Positions 7,809 through 18,861 are shown, counted from the first letter of the stretch. The stretch is DNA of 64,000 bases from Fodinicurvata halophila (GCF_042651425.1 NZ_JBHSCW010000007.1:62001-126000); one strand, 5' to 3'. A program made the numbers and translations. The notes: generated by a model not told the origin, from the letters alone.

Positions 7809-8557
7809 CAGGCCTCCTTCCTTTCGCGCAGCAATGCCAGGGCCGCTTCCGGGTCAAGGCGTCCGTCATAGAGTGCACGGCCACAGACCACGCCGGCAAT
7901 GGGGCGCTGGTCGGGCCGCTCGCCCACACTGGCCAGGGCCGCAATGTCGTCCAGGGAGGCAACACCACCCGAAGCGATGATCGGCAGGTCGACGGCCTGT
8001 GCCAACTCGGCCGTGGAGGCGACATTGACCCCCTGCAGCGCGCCGTCGCGATCGATATCGGTGTAGATGATGGCGTTCATGCCGGCATCCTCGAAGCGGC
8101 GCGCCAGGTCGCTGGCCAGCAGGTCCGAGGTTTCGGCCCAGCCCTCCACGGCCACCCGGCCGTCGCGCGCGTCGATGCCCACGGCGATGCGGCCGGGAAA
8201 GCGGCGGCAGGCCTCGTGAACCAGTTCGGGGTCCTTGACCGCCACCGTCCCCAAGATGACGCGGGCCACGCCGGCGGACAGCCAGCGTTCGATGGTGTCG
8301 AGCGAGCGGATGCCGCCACCCAGCTGTATGGGCAGGTCGATACCGCCTGCTATGCGCTCGACAGCTTCGGTATTCACCGGCCGGCCCTCGAAGGCGCCGT
8401 TGAGATCGACCAGGTGCAGCCATTGGAAGCCGGCGGCCTGGAACGCGCGTGCCTGGTCCAGCGGGTCCTTGTTGAAGACCGTGGCCTTGTCCATATCGCC
8501 GCGCAGCAGGCGCACGGCCTGGCCGTCCTTCAGGTCGATGGCGGGGTAGAGAATCAT
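7808..8557 (-). CDS. hisA: ProFAR isomerase (HisA)
   Basis: This 249-residue TIM barrel catalyses the Amadori isomerisation of ProFAR to PRFAR. It begins MILYPAIDLKDGQAVRL, with the catalytic Asp in AIDLKDG, and has the second acid in YTDIDRDG and the phosphate-binding ASGGVAS. Length is typical. It follows the GNAT gene by 18 bases and runs directly into hisF. The unusually long arginine/alanine-rich frames in the other strands here are composition artefacts. Confidence 0.97.
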   Translation of the reverse strand: MILYPAIDLKDGQAVRLLRGDMDKATVFNKDPLDQARAFQAAGFQWLHLVDLNGAFEGRPVNTEAVERIAGGIDLPIQLGGGIRSLDTIERWLSAGVARVILGTVAVKDPELVHEACRRFPGRIAVGIDARDGRVAVEGWAETSDLLASDLARRFEDAGMNAIIYTDIDRDGALQGVNVASTAELAQAVDLPIIASGGVASLDDIAALASVGERPDQRPIAGVVCGRALYDGRLDPEAALALLRERKEA

Positions 8558-8575
8558 GGCTGTCCGTTCTCGCGC

Positions 8576-9136
8576 TCAGGTCTGTGCCGTCAGATCCTTG
8601 TAGTAATAGTGGCCCTTCAGCCAGCGCCCGCCTGCGTAAGCGTAATAGGGATGCGTGCCCCAGCGCACGAAGTCCATCTGCTCGTAGACCTGGATTGCCC
8701 GCTCCTGGGTTTCGCGTACGTCCAGATTCAGGACTTCGAAGCCCACTTTCCGGGCGGCGGCCTCGGCGATGCTCACCAGCTGGGGCGCCAGGCCGTGGCC
8801 GCGGGCCCAGGGGGCGACGAAGAAGGTCGTCAGGTTGCCGCAGGCCGCGCCGGCCTCGTTGTTCTTGGGCGGATGCAGCAGCTGGGCCGAGCCAGCGATC
8901 ATGCCGTCCAGGCGGCCGACGAAGACCTGGCGCTCGGGAATCAGCAGGACGCCCTTCCAGTAGGCTTCCATCACCTCGCGCGGCGGCGGAGTCAGCCAGC
9001 CGAAGCCGCCGCCGTCGACGATGGCCGCATCCGCCGCGTCGCAGAGGTCATGCAGGTCCGAGCCGGAAAACTCTGTGATCTGCTCGACAGCGGTCTTCGG
9101 GGCGCCACCCTGGTTGGGGGAGGAATTCTCGTTCAC
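8576..9136 (-). CDS. GNAT-family N-acetyltransferase embedded in the his operon
   Basis: This encodes 186 residues when started at the GTG at 9136. That start overlaps the hisH stop (GTGA) and has GAGG eight bases upstream; a GTG nine bases further upstream lacks room for a binding site. The GNAT acetyl-CoA loop is visible as a variant RGHGLA after the FFVAPWA strand, and the C-terminal EQMDFVRWGTHPYYA resembles the family's last motif. It sits between hisH and hisA, so it is co-expressed with histidine synthesis, but no step of that pathway requires an acetyltransferase. The substrate is unknown. Confidence 0.87.
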   Translation of the reverse strand: MNENSSPNQGGAPKTAVEQITEFSGSDLHDLCDAADAAIVDGGGFGWLTPPPREVMEAYWKGVLLIPERQVFVGRLDGMIAGSAQLLHPPKNNEAGAACGNLTTFFVAPWARGHGLAPQLVSIAEAAARKVGFEVLNLDVRETQERAIQVYEQMDFVRWGTHPYYAYAGGRWLKGHYYYKDLTAQT

Positions 9137-9777
9137 GGGGTCCACCTCAGGAAATTGCCGAGGAGGCGCAGGCCGGCGGCCTGGCTCTTCTCGGGATGAA
9201 ACTGTGTGCCGATGAGATTGTCGTGTCCCGCGACGGCGGTGACCGGTCCGCCGTAGTCGGTCCAGGCAAGGACATGAGTGGGGTCTTCCGCATGCAGGGC
9301 GTAGCTGTGCACGAAATAGGCATGCACGCCGTTTTCCAGGCCCTCCAGAACCGGGTGGGACGGGCCGGGCATGAAGGTCAGATCGTTCCAGCCCATGTGC
9401 GGGATCTTGTGATCCGAAGGGGCTTCGATGCGTGTGACATCGCCGCCGATCCAGCCCAGGCCCGGATGGACACCGTATTCCACGCCACGCGCGGCCATCA
9501 GCTGCATGCCCACACAGATCCCCAGGAAGGGCTTGCCCTTCCGGCGCACTTCCTCTTGGAGGGCTTCCATCATGTCAGGTACGGCGGCAAGGCCCTGACG
9601 GCAATCCCCGAAGGCACCGACACCGGGCAATACGATCCGGTCGGCGCCGGCCAGGTCCTCGGCCCGGTCGCTTACCTTGATGGCAATGTCGGTGCCGCCC
9701 TGCGCCGCGGCACGTTCCAGTGCCTTGGCGGCTGAGCGCAGATTGCCCGAACCGTAGTCAATGATCACGCAGGTCAT
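9133..9777 (-). CDS. hisH: Imidazole glycerol phosphate synthase glutaminase subunit (HisH)
   Basis: This 214-residue class I glutamine amidotransferase feeds ammonia to HisF. The nucleophile elbow GICVGMQ carries the catalytic Cys, and the GTQFHPEKS segment carries the His and Glu of the triad. The oxyanion-loop GVGAFGD is also present. I start at the ATG at 9777 (protein begins MTCVIIDYGSGN), where homology starts; the open frame extends further upstream without family similarity. It lies 16 bases after hisB. Confidence 0.96.
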   Translation of the reverse strand: MTCVIIDYGSGNLRSAAKALERAAAQGGTDIAIKVSDRAEDLAGADRIVLPGVGAFGDCRQGLAAVPDMMEALQEEVRRKGKPFLGICVGMQLMAARGVEYGVHPGLGWIGGDVTRIEAPSDHKIPHMGWNDLTFMPGPSHPVLEGLENGVHAYFVHSYALHAEDPTHVLAWTDYGGPVTAVAGHDNLIGTQFHPEKSQAAGLRLLGNFLRWTP

Positions 9778-9793
9778 CCGCGGGTATCCGAAC

Positions 9794-10381
9794 CTAGAGG
9801 CTGCCCTTCGTCGAGGGAATGTCCTCGGCCTTCCGTGGATCGATCTCGATGGCCTCGCGCAGGGCACGGGCGAGCGCCTTGTAGCAGGATTCGATCATGT
9901 GATGATTGTTGGTGCCGTAGAGCGTTTCGACATGCAGCGTCAGGCCGGCCTTCTGGGCGAAGGCCTGGAACCATTCCTTGAACAGCTCGGTGTCCATCTC
10001 GCCAATCTTGTCGCGGCTGAAATCAACCCGCCAGATCAGGTAGGGACGGTTCGAGACGTCCAGGGCCGCGCGGCTGAGGGTTTCGTCCATGGGAATCAGC
10101 GCAGAGCCGTAGCGCCGGATGCCCCGACGGTCCCCCAGGGCCTCGGCCACGGCCTGTCCCAGGGCCAGGCCGCTGTCCTCGGTGGTATGGTGCTGGTCGA
10201 TGTGCAGGTCGCCGTCGGCCCGCAGCGTGATGTCGATCAGGCTGTGCCGGGAAAGCTGTTCGAGCATATGGTCCAGGAACCCGATGCCGGTGGCGACATC
10301 GTAACTGCCGCTGCCGTCCAGGTTGACGCTGACGGAGATCCGGGTCTCCTTGGTGTTTCTCTCGATACGGGCCGTGCGCAT
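9794..10381 (-). CDS. hisB: Imidazoleglycerol-phosphate dehydratase (HisB)
   Basis: This encodes 195 residues from the ATG at 10381, the standard length for the monofunctional enzyme. A GTG ten codons upstream (10411) is possible but lacks a ribosome binding site and falls in an inverted repeat. The protein shows the Mn2+-binding motifs DLHIDQHHTTED and NNHHMIES, which define the family. It dehydrates imidazole glycerol phosphate to imidazole acetol phosphate. It is first in the hisB-hisH-GNAT-hisA-hisF-hisE block and divergent from hslV, an order typical of alphaproteobacteria. Confidence 0.96.
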   Translation of the reverse strand: MRTARIERNTKETRISVSVNLDGSGSYDVATGIGFLDHMLEQLSRHSLIDITLRADGDLHIDQHHTTEDSGLALGQAVAEALGDRRGIRRYGSALIPMDETLSRAALDVSNRPYLIWRVDFSRDKIGEMDTELFKEWFQAFAQKAGLTLHVETLYGTNNHHMIESCYKALARALREAIEIDPRKAEDIPSTKGSL

Positions 10382-10410
10382 GGCCTTTGTTTCCCGCTGG
10401 GCTGATTTCA

Positions 10411-10428
10411 CGGTTCAACTGTGAACCG
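10411..10428. promoter_or_regulatory. Inverted repeat in the hisB leader
   Basis: A perfect 7-4-7 inverted repeat (CGGTTCA, four bases, TGAACCG) lies about 30 bases upstream of the hisB ATG, in the hisB/hslV divergent region. It could be an operator or a leader hairpin. No T-box, histidine-codon attenuator or known consensus was recognised. Confidence 0.4.
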
Positions 10429-10586
10429 CGCGCGGTTGTAGCAAGCCGCGCCGGGAAAAGCCACCTTCGCGTGGGCATGGCCTGTATGCATTTCCGGCCC
10501 GGATCACCACATGCCCGATAAGAGGGCGCGAAAAAGCCGCGAGAGATACCTTGATCCGTCAGAGATCCGCTGCCATTTGAGGGCTC

Positions 10587-11150
10587 ATGTCGAGTGAAGC
10601 AGAACAGAACGGTCCCGCTTCGTGGCGGGGCACCACCATTCTCTCCGTACGCAAGGGCGACAAGGCGGTCATTGCCGGGGACGGCCAGGTCAGCTTCGGC
10701 AACACGGTCATGAAATCCAACGCGCGCAAGGTCCGTCGCCTCGGGCGTGACGCGGAAGTGATCGCCGGTTTTGCCGGTGCCACGGCCGATGCCTTCACGC
10801 TGTTCGAGCGCCTGGAGGCCAAGCTGGAGAACCACCCCGGACAGTTGATGCGGGCCTCGGTCGAGTTGGCCAAGGATTGGCGCACCGATCGCTACCTGCG
10901 CCGTCTCGAGGCCATGATGGCGGTGGCCGACACCAAGACATCCCTGGTGCTGACCGGCAACGGCGATGTACTGGAGCCTGAAGACGGGCTGATCGGAATC
11001 GGCTCCGGCGGTGCCTATGCGCTCTCCGCCGCGCGGGCCCTGATCGACCTTGAAGGCCTCGAGGCCGAGGAGATTGCCCGCAAGTCCATGTCCATAGCCG
11101 CTGGAATCTGTATTTATACCAATGACAACATTATCGTCGAAAGCATCTGA
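10587..11150 (+). CDS. hslV: ATP-dependent protease proteolytic subunit HslV (ClpQ)
   Basis: This 187-residue threonine protease forms a double hexamer capped by HslU. A short propeptide precedes Gly15-Thr16, and Thr16 should become the N-terminal nucleophile of the mature enzyme (TTILSVR, followed by the GDGQVSFG loop). The C-terminal YTNDNI segment is typical. The hslU frame begins inside this gene, so the two are coupled. It is divergent from the his operon; no convincing heat-shock promoter was found upstream. Confidence 0.96.
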   Translation: MSSEAEQNGPASWRGTTILSVRKGDKAVIAGDGQVSFGNTVMKSNARKVRRLGRDAEVIAGFAGATADAFTLFERLEAKLENHPGQLMRASVELAKDWRTDRYLRRLEAMMAVADTKTSLVLTGNGDVLEPEDGLIGIGSGGAYALSAARALIDLEGLEAEEIARKSMSIAAGICIYTNDNIIVESI

Positions 11151-12513
11151 GGTGCCGGAAGAAACCCCCTATCACCCCGAGGGACAGCAGGACTCTAGCG
11201 CCAATGCCTTCAGTCCGCGCGAGATCGTCTCGGAACTGGATCGCTACATCGTCGGCCAGCGCGAGGCCAAGCGGGCCGTGGCCGTGGCCTTGCGCAACCG
11301 CTGGCGCCGCCAGCAGCTGCCCGACGACCTGCGCGACGAGGTCCTGCCCAAGAACATCCTGATGATCGGGCCGACGGGGATCGGCAAGACCGAGATCGCG
11401 CGCCGTCTGGCCAAGCTGGCGCAGGCGCCGTTCCTGAAGGTCGAGGCCACCAAGTTCACGGAAGTGGGCTATGTAGGCCGGGATGTGGAATCCATCATTC
11501 GCGATCTGGTCGAGGCCTCGCTGAACATCACCCGCGAGCGCATGCGCCGCGAGGTCCATGCCAAGGCCGAGCTGAATGCGGAAAACCGCCTGATCGATGC
11601 TCTGGTGGGCGAGAAGGCCGGGAACGACACCAAGGAGAAGTTCCGCCGCATGCTGCGCAACGGCGAGCTCGACGGCAAGGAAGTGGAGTTGCAGCTCCAG
11701 GACAACAGCGGCATGCAGATGCCCACCATGGATATTCCGGGCATGCCCGGCGGTCAGATGGGCATGATCAACCTGAACGACATGTTCGGGAAGGCCTTCG
11801 GTGGGCGTACCAAGTCACGCCGCATGAGCGTGGAGGATTCCTACGACGTGCTGATCGCCGAGGAGAGCGACAAGCTGCTGGACCCGGAGAAGGTCACCGC
11901 TGAGGCGATCCGCAACGTGGAGCAGAACGGGATCGTCTTCCTGGACGAGATCGACAAGATCACCGCCCGCGCCGACCAGCATGGCGGCGGCGACGTCAGC
12001 CGCGAGGGCGTGCAGCGCGACCTGCTGCCGTTGATCGAGGGCACCACCGTGACCACCAAGCACGGCCAGGTCAGCACCGATTTCATCCTCTTCGTGGCCT
12101 CGGGCGCCTTCCATCTGGCCAAGCCCTCGGACATGCTGCCTGAGCTTCAGGGTCGCCTGCCGATCCGCGTGGAGCTGCAGGCACTGACCCGCGACGACTT
12201 CAAGCGCATCCTGCTGGAGCCGGAAAACAGCCTGATCCGCCAGTACAAGGCGCTGATGGAAACCGAGGGCGTGGAGCTGTCGTTCAGCGACGAGGCCGTG
12301 GACGCACTCGCCGACCTGGCGGCCGAGATCAATTCCTCGGTGGAGAACATCGGGGCCCGCCGGTTGCACACTGTCATGGAGAAGCTGCTGGAGGAGATCT
12401 CGTTCACCGCCAGCGACCGCGGCGGCGAACGCATCGAGATCACGGCCGAACTGGTGCACAGCCAGGTGTCCGAGCTGGCCCGCAACGCCGACCTGACGAA
12501 GTTCATACTCTGA
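11122..12513 (+). CDS. hslU: ATP-dependent protease ATPase subunit HslU (ClpY)
   Basis: This is a 463-residue AAA+ unfoldase. Walker A GPTGIGKT is at residues 83-90, with GYVGRDVES just downstream and Walker B IVFLDEIDK in the second half. The N-terminal FSPREIVSELDRYIVGQ is the family hallmark. The ATG at 11122 gives a roughly 28-residue extension before that hallmark and a 29-base overlap with hslV. An in-frame GTG at 11152, two bases after the hslV stop, is an alternative start giving 453 residues. Either way translation is coupled to hslV. Confidence 0.96.
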   Translation: MTTLSSKASEVPEETPYHPEGQQDSSANAFSPREIVSELDRYIVGQREAKRAVAVALRNRWRRQQLPDDLRDEVLPKNILMIGPTGIGKTEIARRLAKLAQAPFLKVEATKFTEVGYVGRDVESIIRDLVEASLNITRERMRREVHAKAELNAENRLIDALVGEKAGNDTKEKFRRMLRNGELDGKEVELQLQDNSGMQMPTMDIPGMPGGQMGMINLNDMFGKAFGGRTKSRRMSVEDSYDVLIAEESDKLLDPEKVTAEAIRNVEQNGIVFLDEIDKITARADQHGGGDVSREGVQRDLLPLIEGTTVTTKHGQVSTDFILFVASGAFHLAKPSDMLPELQGRLPIRVELQALTRDDFKRILLEPENSLIRQYKALMETEGVELSFSDEAVDALADLAAEINSSVENIGARRLHTVMEKLLEEISFTASDRGGERIEITAELVHSQVSELARNADLTKFIL

Positions 12514-12529
12514 CGTCGATGCGGGCCAA

Positions 12530-12544
12530 GGGGGCGAGGCCCCC
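12530..12544 (+). terminator. GC-rich hairpin after hslU
   Basis: Six G/C pairs (GGGGGC and GCCCCC) close a three-base loop 17 bases after the hslU stop. There is no T-tract, so an intrinsic terminator is doubtful; it may instead stabilise the transcript 3' end. Confidence 0.3.
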
Positions 12545-12553
12545 GCAAGGGTC

Positions 12554-12583
12554 TTGGCTGAGCGGGTGTGGATGCGTATATAA
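12554..12583 (+). promoter_or_regulatory. Candidate sigma-70 promoter for acnA
   Basis: TTGGCT (12554-12559) and TATATAA (12577-12583) are separated by 17 bases, the optimal spacing, about 200 bases upstream of acnA. In a G+C-rich genome the TATATAA box stands out. The long untranslated leader that follows (about 195 bases) shows no motif I recognise. Confidence 0.5.
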
Positions 12584-12785
12584 GGCTCATAAATCGTACA
12601 AAGCGTCTTCCCGCAGACATGGTCGCTACCGGTTGCGGGGCGCTGTGCCGCCTGGGGCAGGAGTGCCATCGCCTTCTGTCCGGCCAAGCCCGATGAGGCG
12701 GCGCGAGCGACCCACTGACACCGGATCGAGGCGACGGGCCCACCCTGCAGATCCCGATCCGGCGTAAGAACGAAGGAGAGATTTC

Positions 12786-15473
<2,688 letters not shown>

Positions 15474-15500
15474 TACGACCCTGAAATCAGCCTGAGACAA

Positions 15501-15534
15501 GGGGCGGATGCCGTGAAGGCATCCGCCCCTTTTT
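15501..15534 (+). terminator. Rho-independent terminator of acnA
   Basis: A perfect 12-bp stem (GGGGCGGATGCC with GGCATCCGCCCC) and five-base loop GTGAA are followed by five T residues, 27 bases after the acnA stop. This is a textbook intrinsic terminator. Confidence 0.95.
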
Positions 15535-15654
15535 CATGGATATGTTCCTGGCAGTGCTTCCCATTAGTTTATATGTCGCGATTGCTATCACTCTGTGGGA
15601 TAAGGGTAAAAAGGCATTAGTGTCAGGGGCACATAATCAGGGGGCATCAACCAC

Positions 15655-16641
15655 ATGAGACAGAGTTCGGCGCATGTCATCATTCGGCATGTGAAAACAG
15701 TGTCGCGTCGGCATCCACATCTTGTTGCGCTTTTGATCGCGATCTTCCTCCTCGGGCAGACTGCCGATGTGCGGGCGGACGATTACAAGGATGCGGTCGA
15801 TGGCATGGCCGATCTTCTGGCCCAGGAGGAGGTTGATGACGCACGAATCAAGGAGCGTCGATGGCGCGCGCTTGAGGCAAGGGCAAGCGGGCGTGATCGG
15901 GGATCGGCCATCTACATTACGCCCAACCATTCGCGCTTCGATATGATGACGGCCAACCTCAGATCCATGGTCAGTTACAGTCTGCCGTCCAAGTGGCTGG
16001 ATATTCGGGATGGTGGCGACAGGGTCCTGAAGCGGATTGCGGACTGGGGTGATGCGGTTGTTGGAGAATACGAGACCAATCCGGAAGGTCCGCTCTTTCC
16101 GCCCTTTCCGCCGGCGCTGGCGGATGCCATGAAGAAATGTGCTGAACTGGGATACGTCAAGCGATCGGAGGATGGCAGAAAACAGCGTGCCTTGTGCTTG
16201 TACGGGCAGTCCATCGGGAAGGTCCGCCTAGAATTCAGTACCATAGTTCATAAAGCGGCAGTTGAGGATCACAAGTTCTATCTTGCACGCTTTGAAGAAC
16301 TCAGACTCGAAGATCAGGCAAGTGAGGATACAATCCAACTTGCGACCCTGTCACAGGAACAGGCTTGTACCAGGACAGATAGTTTTATCGTTTGCGCGAC
16401 CTGCCACGAGTCCTTCTCGCACATTGCCGGCGGCAAGTCGGGCCGTGCCATGCCATGTGATCGCGATGATCAGATCATCGCCCTGGATGTCACGATTTCC
16501 TATAGCAAGTTTGCCTTTAATCTTTCCCAGATGCAGGACCCGCGCATTTCCCTGATATTCCGCAAAGACAACGGTGAAAAATATACGCTCTGGTATCGGG
16601 TTGACGGCCTCATGGACGCACTCCTCGTGGCCAGAAATTAA
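15655..16641 (+). CDS. Secreted hypothetical protein with a CXXCH motif
   Basis: This encodes 328 residues. An N-terminal basic stretch and a hydrophobic segment (LVALLIAIFLLGQT) followed by an Ala-rich cleavage-like site (VRADD) predict export. The mature part contains CATCH at residues 247-251, the exact CXXCH signature for covalent haem c attachment, plus four other cysteines. The overall sequence resembles no cytochrome class I know, so the haem site may be fortuitous. The start at 15655 is the first ATG, with GGGGG about a dozen bases upstream. It is followed 17 bases later by the tandem paralog array and shares its lower G+C, suggesting one cluster. Function is unknown. Confidence 0.75.
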   Translation: MRQSSAHVIIRHVKTVSRRHPHLVALLIAIFLLGQTADVRADDYKDAVDGMADLLAQEEVDDARIKERRWRALEARASGRDRGSAIYITPNHSRFDMMTANLRSMVSYSLPSKWLDIRDGGDRVLKRIADWGDAVVGEYETNPEGPLFPPFPPALADAMKKCAELGYVKRSEDGRKQRALCLYGQSIGKVRLEFSTIVHKAAVEDHKFYLARFEELRLEDQASEDTIQLATLSQEQACTRTDSFIVCATCHESFSHIAGGKSGRAMPCDRDDQIIALDVTISYSKFAFNLSQMQDPRISLIFRKDNGEKYTLWYRVDGLMDALLVARN

Positions 16642-16661
16642 GCCTATCTCAAGGAGTAATG

Positions 16662-17339
16662 ATGGTCCGGACCCTGCTGGTGCTTCTTTCGCTGGCTGTC
16701 TTTACGCCAAGCTTCTCACTCGCCGATGATCGGATCCATGGCTACTGGTTCCTCTCCGGTCGCGATGGGTTTCCCGACTTTGCCCGGACGGAGACCCTCA
16801 ATGCCCTTCATCCTGATGGACGCCTAGCCATACTTCCAAGGACCCTGTCGGCTGATGCGGACGCTATCGCAACCATGGATGTCGAGATCCAGGGGAACAT
16901 AGCGGTCTTCACCTCACCCGAGGTTCTGTATGACAGCGAATACTACTATGAACTGCTCAACGATGATCTGATCCACTTCGTGAACATGAAGGGTGAGTTC
17001 TTCCTCAGGCGGATGCCAGAGGATGCGTACCTGCATGCTGCTCTTCTGCGTCTGGTCTTGACCGGCGAGGTGGCGCGATACCAACCCGCTGTCATGGATG
17101 ACTTTTTCGGAGATGCCGAGAGAATCGCCGTCGATCTGAAAGACAATGGTGGCCGGCTTCTGCTGGTTCATATGCCGGGCGCTCGACTGGAAGGGGCCAT
17201 CAGGATTGACGATGCGCCTTGGGGGTGGCCCCTCGGACCGAACGTCATGGCCTTCTGGCTCACTCCGGGTGCAGCACCGGAGAAGGTGACGCGCCTGCTT
17301 TCCGAGGCGTCCCACCCGCTTGTGTCGGAGAGCAAGTGA
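16662..17339 (+). CDS. Exported lipocalin-like hypothetical protein, tandem paralog 1
   Basis: This encodes 225 residues from the ATG at 16662, preferred over the adjacent ATG at 16659 because AAGGAG (16651-16656) is then five bases away. A clear signal peptide ends near SLADD. The mature protein starts DRIHGYWFLSG and contains LHPDGRLAIL, a YYYELLNDDLIHF strand pair and RRMPEDAYLHAALLRLV. All of these recur in the three following genes. The G-x-W opening and alternating strands look like a lipocalin-type barrel, which is inference. Periplasmic location is likely; function is unknown. Confidence 0.75.
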   Translation: MVRTLLVLLSLAVFTPSFSLADDRIHGYWFLSGRDGFPDFARTETLNALHPDGRLAILPRTLSADADAIATMDVEIQGNIAVFTSPEVLYDSEYYYELLNDDLIHFVNMKGEFFLRRMPEDAYLHAALLRLVLTGEVARYQPAVMDDFFGDAERIAVDLKDNGGRLLLVHMPGARLEGAIRIDDAPWGWPLGPNVMAFWLTPGAAPEKVTRLLSEASHPLVSESK

Positions 17340-18004
17340 TCAACTGGAAACGCGGCTCACTGGCGATTGCACTCTGCCTCTTCGCACAGGCGGCCAGTGC
17401 CAACGAGGGCATACAGGGTGCGTGGTTCCGCGTTGCGGAGGGCGCGCGACCTGTTGTCGAGAACGCCGAATACATCATGGTGATGAGACCAGGCGGAAAC
17501 CTGGTCGAGATCTTCATTGATCCAAGCAACCGCATGGAAGTCATCACCGGGGACCGCTTCGAGGTTGCCGGCAAGGATTTGACGTTCACTTTTCCAGATA
17601 GGGATCGCAGCCACCATCGGATCGGGTTCGAGGGGGAGGACACCTTGATCCTCTCGTCGGGTAGCGATCGTTCAATTGAATTCCATGCGCTCTCCGGGAA
17701 AAACGGTTTGTGGGCAACCGCCGTCAGGCTTGCTGAAAGCGGTGAAGTGCGTTCGATCCAGGTCCTGGACGGCGATGGGCGGCGTATTCTGGGAGCACCA
17801 CAAGCAGCACAGGTCTACCTAGATGCGGCGAGGGAGTCGATCCTCCTGCTCGGTTTCGCGGGATCGCGGAGTGATGGCGCTGTCACGCACAGGGCGCATG
17901 ACTGGCTGGTCCCGATCTCTCGTGATGTCGTCGCGCTGGCCCTTGGTCCGGAAAGCTTTCTGCCGCGTTTCGAGCGGCTGGTCGGCAGGATATCGACCCG
18001 CTAG
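17336..18004 (+). CDS. Exported lipocalin-like hypothetical protein, tandem paralog 2
   Basis: This encodes 222 residues from the GTG at 17336, which overlaps the preceding stop (GTGA) and follows GGAG by five bases. A signal peptide (LAIALCLFAQAASAN) precedes the mature start EGIQGAWFRVAEGAR. It shares with its neighbours the opening G-x-W, a VMRPGGNL turn and the C-terminal helix pattern LWATAVRLAESGEVRSIQV. It is the most diverged of the four: the opening GYW is GAW and the RxPxDA motif is replaced by SGKNG. No known domain is recognised. Confidence 0.72.
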   Translation: MINWKRGSLAIALCLFAQAASANEGIQGAWFRVAEGARPVVENAEYIMVMRPGGNLVEIFIDPSNRMEVITGDRFEVAGKDLTFTFPDRDRSHHRIGFEGEDTLILSSGSDRSIEFHALSGKNGLWATAVRLAESGEVRSIQVLDGDGRRILGAPQAAQVYLDAARESILLLGFAGSRSDGAVTHRAHDWLVPISRDVVALALGPESFLPRFERLVGRISTR

Positions 18005-18141
18005 GCCATCTCTTGGCTTGATGACCAGACTTCAGTGCCGGCAGGCCGAGTTGTGTCCCCTCCTTTGCCCTGCGGACTAGACTTTCCACTAGCTGCCTGT
18101 AGCCTGTCAGTTGAAACTGAACAAAAAAGGGGTAGGGCTTA

Positions 18142-18852
18142 ATGAGGGGTTTGTTGGGGAGTCTTCTTGTATGTCTGACTTTGCCAGTTGCGGCGGCACA
18201 GGCCGATGAACGGCTTCTGGGTTATTGGTATCTTGAAGAGGGGGCGCCTGGCTTCAGAATCGACGACGCTCAAATCGGGGCCCTCCATCCTGATGGTACG
18301 CTCATAAACCTGACCTCCGACGGCAAAGAACTGAGCAGTGACACCACTGCAAAGTACGGCGTTGAGGGTGATGAAATCACATTCATCTATCCCCGTGGAT
18401 CGGATGAGGAGCCCCAACGCTATCCTTACACTTACGAATTCATCGATAGTGATACCCTGCTCTATACGGATGAAGCCGGGGACTATGAAAACCCTGAAGA
18501 TGCCAAGTCCTACTACAGGCGGCTCCCGAGTGATGCACATCTAACTCTGGCTCTTCTGGGGCTGGCCGAAAGCGGCCAGCTTAATGAAGCGGAACTCGAG
18601 GTCGACAGCGACTTCGGTGAACGAGCCGTTCTGATGACCACCGAAGATCCATTCGCGCGATTCATCCTGTTCAGCGACAAACGTCAGGCCTTCGGCGGGC
18701 AGATCAAGCGGAATGGTGAGCCAGTGGTGTCCACGGTCTCTGCGCATCTTGCCGCGTTCAGAATGGGCACGGCCTATCCAGACGAAGCCTTCGAGAAGAT
18801 GATCACGATCATGCAAGAGAGCATTGCATCGGCGCAGAAAGCTGCAGACTGA
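18142..18852 (+). CDS. Exported lipocalin-like hypothetical protein, tandem paralog 3
   Basis: This encodes 236 residues with a signal peptide (LLVCLTLPVAAAQA) and mature start DERLLGYWYLEEGAPGF. It shows the shared pattern LHPDGTLINL, YGVEGDEITFIYP, YTYEFIDSDTLLY and RRLPSDAHLTLALLGLAESG. It has its own 137-base upstream gap and a GGGGTAGGG purine stretch just before the ATG, so it may have a separate promoter. The protein is strongly acidic. With paralog 4, three bases downstream, it forms the tighter half of the array. Confidence 0.75.
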   Translation: MRGLLGSLLVCLTLPVAAAQADERLLGYWYLEEGAPGFRIDDAQIGALHPDGTLINLTSDGKELSSDTTAKYGVEGDEITFIYPRGSDEEPQRYPYTYEFIDSDTLLYTDEAGDYENPEDAKSYYRRLPSDAHLTLALLGLAESGQLNEAELEVDSDFGERAVLMTTEDPFARFILFSDKRQAFGGQIKRNGEPVVSTVSAHLAAFRMGTAYPDEAFEKMITIMQESIASAQKAAD

Positions 18853-18861
18853 GGGATGGAC

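Noticed and set aside
10550..10586. Heat-shock promoter before hslV (CTTGAT and CCATTT)
   Set aside because: The -10-like element lies about ten bases before the ATG, so a transcript would lack the ribosome binding site; spacing is also poor.
12514..12785. A riboswitch or tRNA in the acnA leader
   Set aside because: No cloverleaf or known aptamer pattern was found; only a promoter-like pair and a GC hairpin are supported.
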